DNA of 64,000 nucleotides from Streptomyces tuirus. GTDB lineage: Bacteria > Actinomycetota > Actinomycetes > Streptomycetales > Streptomycetaceae. Both the position numbers and the translations under genes were made by a program. The stretch is taken from assembly GCF_014701095.1 (NCBI RefSeq), contig NZ_AP023439.1:3956001-4020000 (forward strand). The letters are read 5' to 3'. The notes below the pieces were generated by a model. That model was not told the DNA's origin. It saw only the letters and a list, made by a program, of their open reading frames with translations, and did no database searches. Shown piece by piece: positions 58,551 to 64,000 of this stretch. Numbering within the stretch: position 1 is the first letter of the stretch; each line of letters begins with the position of its first letter.

Positions 58551-61148
58551 GTGGACGCCGAGCTGACCAACCGGAGCCGGGACGCGATCAACGCTGCCAG
58601 CAACCGGGCCGTGACCGAGGGACACGCCGACCTCACCCCCGCCCATCTGCTGCTCGCGCTGCTTCAGGGCCAGGACAACGAGAACATCACCGACCTGCTC
58701 GCAGCGGTCGACGCCGACCAGGCCGCCGTGCGCTCCGGAGCCGAGCGCGTGCTCGCCGGGCTGCCGAGCGTGACCGGGTCGACCGTCGCGCCGCCCCAGC
58801 CCAACCGCGAGATGCTGGCGGTCGTCGCCGACGCGCAGGCCCGCGCCAAGGACCTGGGCGACGAGTACCTCTCCACCGAGCACCTCCTCATCGCCCTCGC
58901 CGCGAAGGGCGGCGCGGCCGGCGAGGTGCTGGCCCGGCAGGGCGCCGACGCCAGGAAGCTCCAGGCCGCATTCCAGAAGACACGAGGGCAGCGACGCGTG
59001 ACCACGGCCGACCCCGAGGGCCAGTACAAGGCCCTGGAGAAGTTCGGGACCGACTTCACCGCCGCCGCGCGGGAGGGCAGGCTCGACCCCGTCATCGGGC
59101 GGGACCAGGAGATCCGGCGCGTCGTGCAGGTGCTGTCCCGGCGGACCAAGAACAACCCCGTGCTCATCGGCGAACCCGGCGTCGGCAAGACCGCCGTCGT
59201 CGAGGGACTCGCCCAGCGGATCGTGAAGGGCGACGTGCCCGAGTCGCTGAAGGACAAGAGGCTCGTCGCGCTCGACCTGGGAGCCATGGTCGCGGGCGCG
59301 AAGTACCGGGGTGAGTTCGAGGAGCGGCTGAAGACCGTCCTCGCCGAGATCAAGGACTCCGACGGGCAGATCATCACCTTCATCGACGAGCTGCACACCG
59401 TCGTCGGGGCCGGCGCGGGCGGCGACTCCGCCATGGACGCCGGGAACATGCTGAAGCCCATGCTGGCCCGCGGCGAGCTGCGCATGGTCGGCGCCACGAC
59501 CCTCGACGAGTACCGCGAGCGCATCGAGAAGGACCCCGCCCTGGAGCGGCGCTTCCAGCAGGTGCTGGTCGCCGAGCCGACCGTCGAGGACTCCATCGCG
59601 ATCCTGCGCGGGCTCAAGGGGCGCTACGAGGCCCACCACAAGGTGCAGATCGCGGACAGCGCGCTGGTCGCCGCCGCCTCGCTCTCCGACCGGTACATCA
59701 CCTCCCGCTTCCTGCCCGACAAGGCCATCGACCTCGTCGACGAGGCGGCCTCGCGGCTGCGCATGGAGATCGACTCGTCCCCCGTCGAGATCGACGAACT
59801 CCAGCGCGCCGTCGACCGGTTGAAGATGGAGGAGCTGGCGATCGGCAAGGAGACCGACGCCGCCTCCCGCGAGCGCCTGGAGAAGCTGCGCCGCGACCTC
59901 GCCGACAAGGAGGAGGAGCTGCGCGGCCTCACCGCCCGCTGGGAGAAGGAGAAGCAGTCCCTCAACCGCGTCGGTGAACTGAAGGAACGCCTCGACGAGA
60001 TCCGCGGCCAGGCCGAACGCGCCCAGCGCGACGGCGACTTCGACACCGCCTCCAAGCTCCTCTACGGCGAGATCCCCGCCCTGGAGAAGGAGCTGGAGGC
60101 CGCCTCCGAGGCCGAGGAGGAGGTTGCCAAGGACACCATGGTCAAGGAGGAGGTCGGCTCCGACGACATCGCCGACGTCGTCGCCTCCTGGACCGGCATC
60201 CCGGCCGGGCGCCTGCTGGAGGGCGAGACGCAGAAGCTGCTGCGCATGGAGGACGAGCTGGGCAAGCGGCTCATCGGCCAGACCGAGGCGGTGCGCGCGG
60301 TGAGCGATGCCGTACGACGGTCCCGCGCAGGGATCGCCGACCCCGACCGCCCGACCGGCTCCTTCCTCTTCCTCGGCCCGACCGGTGTCGGCAAGACCGA
60401 GCTGGCCAAGGCCCTCGCCGACTTCCTCTTCGACGACGAGCGGGCGATGGTCCGCATCGACATGTCGGAGTACAGCGAGAAGCACAGCGTGGCCCGGCTG
60501 GTCGGCGCCCCGCCCGGATACGTCGGCTACGAGGAGGGCGGCCAGCTCACCGAGGCCGTGCGCCGCCGCCCGTACTCCGTCGTCCTGCTGGACGAGGTGG
60601 AGAAGGCCCACCCCGAGGTCTTCGACATCCTGCTCCAGGTGCTGGACGACGGGCGGCTCACCGACGGGCAGGGCCGCACGGTCGACTTCCGCAACACGAT
60701 CCTCGTGCTGACGTCGAACCTGGGCAGCCAGTACCTGGTCGACCCGATCACCAGTGCGGAGGAGAAGAAGGAGCAGGTCCTGGAGGTGGTGCGGACCTCC
60801 TTCAAGCCGGAGTTCCTCAACCGCCTGGACGACCTGGTCGTCTTCGCCGCGCTGACCAAGCCCGAGCTGGAGCGCATCGCGAAGCTCCAGCTGGACCGCC
60901 TGGCCAAGCGGCTCGCCGAGCGGCGCCTCACCCTGGACATCACGCCCGACGCCCTGGCCTGGCTCGCCGAGGAGGGCATGGACCCGGCGTACGGCGCCCG
61001 GCCGCTGCGCCGGCTCGTCCAGTCCGCCATCGGCGACCGCCTCGCCAAGGAGATCCTGTCCGGGGAGATCAAGGACGGCGACACGGTCCGGGTGGACCGC
61101 TTCGAGGACGGGCTGCTGGTGGGCCCGGCGACGGGCAAGACGCTCTAG
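58551..61148 (+). CDS. clpB: ClpB disaggregase
   Basis: An 865-residue Hsp100 that resolubilises protein aggregates with the DnaK system. The N domain (about 1-145) precedes NBD1 with Walker A GEPGVGKT (207-214), the middle coiled coil (about 400-520, ERLEKLRRDLADKEEELRGL), and NBD2 with GPTGVGKT near 609 and the C-terminal small domain. GTG start after AAGGAGGAG. HspR regulation is shown by the HAIR site. Confidence 0.97.
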   Translation: MDAELTNRSRDAINAASNRAVTEGHADLTPAHLLLALLQGQDNENITDLLAAVDADQAAVRSGAERVLAGLPSVTGSTVAPPQPNREMLAVVADAQARAKDLGDEYLSTEHLLIALAAKGGAAGEVLARQGADARKLQAAFQKTRGQRRVTTADPEGQYKALEKFGTDFTAAAREGRLDPVIGRDQEIRRVVQVLSRRTKNNPVLIGEPGVGKTAVVEGLAQRIVKGDVPESLKDKRLVALDLGAMVAGAKYRGEFEERLKTVLAEIKDSDGQIITFIDELHTVVGAGAGGDSAMDAGNMLKPMLARGELRMVGATTLDEYRERIEKDPALERRFQQVLVAEPTVEDSIAILRGLKGRYEAHHKVQIADSALVAAASLSDRYITSRFLPDKAIDLVDEAASRLRMEIDSSPVEIDELQRAVDRLKMEELAIGKETDAASRERLEKLRRDLADKEEELRGLTARWEKEKQSLNRVGELKERLDEIRGQAERAQRDGDFDTASKLLYGEIPALEKELEAASEAEEEVAKDTMVKEEVGSDDIADVVASWTGIPAGRLLEGETQKLLRMEDELGKRLIGQTEAVRAVSDAVRRSRAGIADPDRPTGSFLFLGPTGVGKTELAKALADFLFDDERAMVRIDMSEYSEKHSVARLVGAPPGYVGYEEGGQLTEAVRRRPYSVVLLDEVEKAHPEVFDILLQVLDDGRLTDGQGRTVDFRNTILVLTSNLGSQYLVDPITSAEEKKEQVLEVVRTSFKPEFLNRLDDLVVFAALTKPELERIAKLQLDRLAKRLAERRLTLDITPDALAWLAEEGMDPAYGARPLRRLVQSAIGDRLAKEILSGEIKDGDTVRVDRFEDGLLVGPATGKTL

Positions 61149-61152
61149 CCCG

Positions 61153-61641
61153 TCACATCGTGAACGCCGAGAACCGCACGAGCGCGGTCTCGGCGTTCTC
61201 GTACTCCACCCTCACCTGGACCACATGCGCCTCCGCCGTGCCGGGCAGCCCGTTCTCGTGGGTCACATCGAGGCAGAGCACCCCGCAGGCGCCACCGCCC
61301 GCGCGGGCCTCGGGGCCGTTCGGGTACGTCTGGCGCAGCCAGTCGCGGACGTCCTCGCGCGGCATCCGCAGCACCGCCGCGTACGAGGTGTCGATGCCCC
61401 GCTGCACGGTGCAGTCGTCGACCCGGGCGTTCGCGGGGCGCGCGGCGGCGCCGAAGGCCAGGGCCTCGGTGCAGGGGACCGCGGCCGCCGCGCCCGCACG
61501 GGTGCCGTCGTGGGCGTCGTCGTCGTCCGTCCAGGCCCACAGGAACAGGCCGATGACCATGACGCCGAGCACCACAACCGGCAGTGCCAGGAACGGCAGG
61601 ACGATCCCCCACCGGGTATGCCCTCGCTCCGCTGCCTGCAT
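61153..61641 (-). CDS. membrane-anchored hypothetical protein
   Basis: A 162-residue protein with one transmembrane helix near the start (IVLPFLALPVVVLGVMVIGLFLWAW) and an extracellular domain with four cysteines (PCTEALAFGAA, DDCTVQRGI, CGVLCLDVTHE). Streptomyces proteins of this kind are common; function unknown. It converges on clpB with 4 bases between them. Confidence 0.65.
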   Translation of the reverse strand: MQAAERGHTRWGIVLPFLALPVVVLGVMVIGLFLWAWTDDDDAHDGTRAGAAAAVPCTEALAFGAAARPANARVDDCTVQRGIDTSYAAVLRMPREDVRDWLRQTYPNGPEARAGGGACGVLCLDVTHENGLPGTAEAHVVQVRVEYENAETALVRFSAFTM

Positions 61642-61805
61642 GTGGACCGCCCCTCCGTCGGCTGCTCAGAAGGACGGTTGTGGGTACCCGGAGGTTGCAG
61701 TTGACCGGATCGTGTCAGCCCAGGGCTGACAGGGTCTGTCGGGGCTTGCCACCCCCCTCCCCGCATGGGGGAGGATGGCGGAATCCGTACGAAGGGAAAT
61801 TCACG

Positions 61806-62336
61806 GTGACCATCGACCCGTCCTCGATTCCGAACTTCGGGGGCCAGCCCGAGCCGCAGCCCGGCAGCGGCCCGGCCGGCCCCGTCGTCCCGGATCAGGA
61901 CCTCGTGAAGCAGCTCCTCGACCAGATGGAGCTCAAGTACGTCGTCGACGACGAGGGAGACCTCGCGGCGCCGTGGGAGCAGTTCCGCACCTACTTCATG
62001 TTCCGGGGTGAGGGAGACCAGCAGGTCTTCTCCGTGCGGACGTTCTACGACCGGCCCCACGAGATCGAGGCCAAGCCGCAGCTCCTCGAGTCGATCGACG
62101 ACTGGAACCGCCGGACCCTGTGGCCGAAGGTCTACAGCCACACTCACGACGACGGCACGGTCCGCCTGATCGGCGAGGCCCAGATGCTCATCGGCATGGG
62201 CGTCAGCCTGGAGCACTTCGTCTCCTCGACGGTCAGCTGGGTGCGCGCGGCGATCGAGTTCGACAAGTGGCTCGTAGAGCAGCTCGGCCTGGAGCAGGAG
62301 ATCGACGAGGCGGAGAAGCCCGAGGACGACGAGTAG
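61806..62336 (+). CDS. YbjN-like (type III secretion chaperone-fold) protein
   Basis: A 176-residue protein. A Pro/Gly-rich start is followed by DLVKQLLDQMELKYVVDDEGDLAAPWEQFRTYFMFRGEGDQQVFSVRTF and LESIDDWNRRTLWPKVYSHTHDDGTVRLIGEAQMLIGMGVSLEHFVSSTVSW. This is the YbjN domain, widespread in actinobacteria. GTG start, with GAAGGG upstream. Acidic tail. Confidence 0.8.
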   Translation: MTIDPSSIPNFGGQPEPQPGSGPAGPVVPDQDLVKQLLDQMELKYVVDDEGDLAAPWEQFRTYFMFRGEGDQQVFSVRTFYDRPHEIEAKPQLLESIDDWNRRTLWPKVYSHTHDDGTVRLIGEAQMLIGMGVSLEHFVSSTVSWVRAAIEFDKWLVEQLGLEQEIDEAEKPEDDE

Positions 62337-62427
62337 GCCCCTGGCCGGGTCCTCACGGCGCGTCGGCGCGTACGAACGGGTACGCGCTGTACGCGCCGTT
62401 TGCCGTTTCCGGTCCCTGGGGCGCTCG

Positions 62428-63627
62428 TCAGGCCCCCGCGGCGCCCTTCAGCCGCCGTGCCGCATCCTCCAGCACCCCGGTCCGCTTGCAGAACGCGAAC
62501 CGTACGAACGGGGCGCCCTCCTCGCGGTGGTCGTAGAAGACGGCGTTGGGGATGGCGACGACGCCGGCGCGTTCCGGCAGGCCGCGGCAGAAGGCGAAGC
62601 CGTCGGTTTCGCCGAGGGGGCGGATGTCGGTGGTGATGAAGTAGGTGCCCGAGGGGCGGAAGACCCGGAACCCGGCCTCCGCCAGGCCCGCCGCCAGCAG
62701 GTCCCGCTTGGCCAGCATGTCGGCGCGGAAGTCCGCGAAGTACGACTCGGGCAGCGAGAGCGCCTCGGCGACGGCGTACTGGAACGGGCCCGCCGAGACG
62801 TAGGTCAGGTACTGCTTCGCCGAGCGCACCGCCGTGACCAGCTCGGGGGCACCCGTCACCCAGCCGACCTTCCAGCCGGTGAACGAAAATGTTTTTCCGC
62901 TGCTCGAAATGGTGACGGTGCGCTCGCGCATCCCCGGGAACGACGCCAGCGGTACGTGCTCGGCGTCGTCGAAGACCAGGTGCTCGTACACCTCGTCCGT
63001 CACCACCAGCAGGTCGCGCTCCACCGCCAGCTCGGCGATCGCGGCGAGCTCCTCGCGCGTGAGGACCGTACCGGTCGGGTTGTGCGGGGTGTTGATCAAC
63101 AGTAGCCGGCTGCGGTCGGTGACGGCGTCGCGCAGCTCGTCGAGGTCGAGACGGAACCGGCCCTCGTCCTCGTGCGCCCGCAGGGTGACCGGCACCCGGC
63201 GCCCTCCCGCCATCGCGATGCACGCCGCGTAGGAGTCGTAGTACGGCTCGAAGGCGATCACCTCGTCGCCCGGCTCCACCAGGGCCAGCAGGGCGGCCGC
63301 GATGGCCTCGGTGGCGCCGGCGGTGACCAGGACCTCCGTGTCGGGGTCGTAGGACAGTCCGTAGCGGCGCTGCTGGTGGGCGGTGATCGCGGTACGCAGC
63401 TCGGGCACGCCGGGGCCGGGCGGGTACTGATTGCCGCGGCCGTCCCGCAGGGCCCGTACGGCGGCCTCCCTGATCTCCTCGGGGCCGTCGGTGTCGGGGA
63501 AGCCCTGCCCGAGATTGATGGCGCCGGTGCTCAGAGCCAGGGCGGACATCTCGGCGAAGATCGTCGTCCCGAACTCGGCGAGCCGGCGGTTCAGGAGGGG
63601 GCGTGCACTGGAGGTCATGCCGGTCAT
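62428..63627 (-). CDS. class I/II PLP-dependent aminotransferase
   Basis: A 399-residue fold-type I enzyme. GINLGQGFPDTDGPEEI-type start (TGAINLGQGFPDTDGP), PHNPTGTVL near residue 180 and the PLP lysine in SSGKTFSFTGWKVGWV near 245 are all present. Relatives are N-succinyldiaminopimelate or methionine/kynurenine-type aminotransferases; substrate is not deducible. ATG 63627; no operon partner. Confidence 0.88.
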   Translation of the reverse strand: MTGMTSSARPLLNRRLAEFGTTIFAEMSALALSTGAINLGQGFPDTDGPEEIREAAVRALRDGRGNQYPPGPGVPELRTAITAHQQRRYGLSYDPDTEVLVTAGATEAIAAALLALVEPGDEVIAFEPYYDSYAACIAMAGGRRVPVTLRAHEDEGRFRLDLDELRDAVTDRSRLLLINTPHNPTGTVLTREELAAIAELAVERDLLVVTDEVYEHLVFDDAEHVPLASFPGMRERTVTISSSGKTFSFTGWKVGWVTGAPELVTAVRSAKQYLTYVSAGPFQYAVAEALSLPESYFADFRADMLAKRDLLAAGLAEAGFRVFRPSGTYFITTDIRPLGETDGFAFCRGLPERAGVVAIPNAVFYDHREEGAPFVRFAFCKRTGVLEDAARRLKGAAGA

Positions 63628-63767
63628 CCTGCGCCGAAGCTCTGGAGTTCCTCAACACTGCTTCGCTGATGTCCACCTGCGCCGGTACCCGAAGCACCCT
63701 TGCTGAGCAAGGAAGTATGTGAGGGACACCACACTTGAAACCCGTACAACCCCCTGCCCTTCCCGAG

Positions 63768-63818
63768 GGTCTGGGGCGGCGGTGGGAAGACGCCGTCTTC
63801 CCACCGCCGCCCCAGACC
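63768..63818. repeat. 51-bp perfect palindrome (25-bp arms, 1-base centre)
   Basis: GGTCTGGGGCGGCGGTGGGA and five more bases pair perfectly with 63794-63818. It begins 61 bases before, and ends 10 bases before, the start codon of the secreted protein gene, so it sits in its 5' leader. Confidence 0.92.
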
Positions 63819-63828
63819 GAAGGAAGGC

Positions 63829-64000
63829 ATGAACCGAGCCACTCGTGCGTCCGCCCTCGCAGCGACCACCGTCCTCGCGACGACCGGAGCCCTGCTCACG
63901 TGCACGTCCGCCGCCGGTGCGGCCACGGCGTCCGTGACCTGTAAGTCGCCCGTCTTCAAACGGCAGTTCTACGCGAACACGACCTTCTCCGGTACGCCGA
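63829..64000 (+). CDS. secreted protein, start only
   Basis: The first 57 residues of an exported protein, cut by the window. Signal peptide MNRATRASALAATTVLATTG then ALLTCTSAAGAATA. The mature part begins SVTCKSPVFKRQFYANTTFSGTP, a pattern I associate with Streptomyces secreted cell-wall-active or PA14-like proteins; this is a guess. ATG preceded by GAAGGAAGG. Confidence 0.6.
   Translation, partial: MNRATRASALAATTVLATTGALLTCTSAAGAATASVTCKSPVFKRQFYANTTFSGTP

Overview
The window is high-GC actinomycete DNA, almost certainly a Streptomyces chromosome. Codon third positions are G/C-rich, GTG and TTG starts are common, and genes often overlap as GTGA or ATGA. The dnaK-grpE-dnaJ-hspR operon and clpB carry textbook HspR operators (HAIR). 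All product names below come from reading the translations; no database search was run.

Layout. (1) 1-11.1 kb, mostly chromosomal: a broken LysR remnant, a GntR/FCD regulator, a PAP2-family membrane phosphatase, a glucose-dehydrogenase-like SDR facing a GH15 trehalase/glucoamylase, a secreted protein, an ECF sigma factor beside a His/Met-rich repeat membrane protein, and an NfeD/SPFH pair. (2) 11.2-15.4 kb, accessory: a decayed IS5-family element carrying a passenger gene inside its inverted repeats, a DUF4190-like membrane protein, and a VapBC toxin-antitoxin pair. (3) 15.4-32.9 kb: two integrative elements in tandem on the 3' end of a tRNA-Gly(CCC) gene. The intact tRNA is at 32926-32999 (minus strand), and 48-bp copies of its 3' end lie at 24570-24617 and 15398-15445, each preceded by the same kind of terminator hairpin. 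No complete integrase remains, only a C-terminal tail next to the tRNA. The left element (15.4-24.6 kb) holds an intact IS110 transposase, an exopolysaccharide module (nucleotide-sugar dehydrogenase, tiny membrane protein, hyaluronan-synthase-like GT2) and an XRE/HD-domain cassette. The right element (24.6-32.9 kb) holds a markedly AT-richer two-gene unit that reads as a Pycsar anti-phage system (class III nucleotide cyclase plus membrane effector), IS110 debris, a DUF1152-like protein, a GntR regulator with palindromic operators and a HATPase protein.

(4) 33-49 kb: dCTP deaminase, a phosphoribosyltransferase, a Yip1-like protein, four tandem secreted FG-GAP repeat proteins plus a 42-codon fossil of a fifth, a DUF1963-like protein, a GntR regulator split into HTH-only and UTRA-only genes with an operator array, a large membrane Fe-S oxidoreductase and an MraY/WecA-like protein with an altered active-site motif. 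(5) 49.4-64 kb: the HspR stress operon, an orphan sugar-binding lipoprotein, two convergent paralogous LuxR-type regulators, a small secreted peptide with a duplicated ADSVWP motif followed by a degenerate Rieske-like protein, clpB, a YbjN-like protein, an aminotransferase and the start of a secreted protein behind a 51-bp perfect palindrome.

Functional links: HspR should repress both its own operon and clpB. The SDR and GH15 could turn trehalose or glucan into gluconolactone. The GT2 needs the uronic sugar nucleotide its neighbour makes. The Pycsar cyclase would signal to its membrane effector on infection. The LuxR/peptide/Rieske-like unit looks like a small secreted-peptide signalling locus and is the best candidate for something undescribed.
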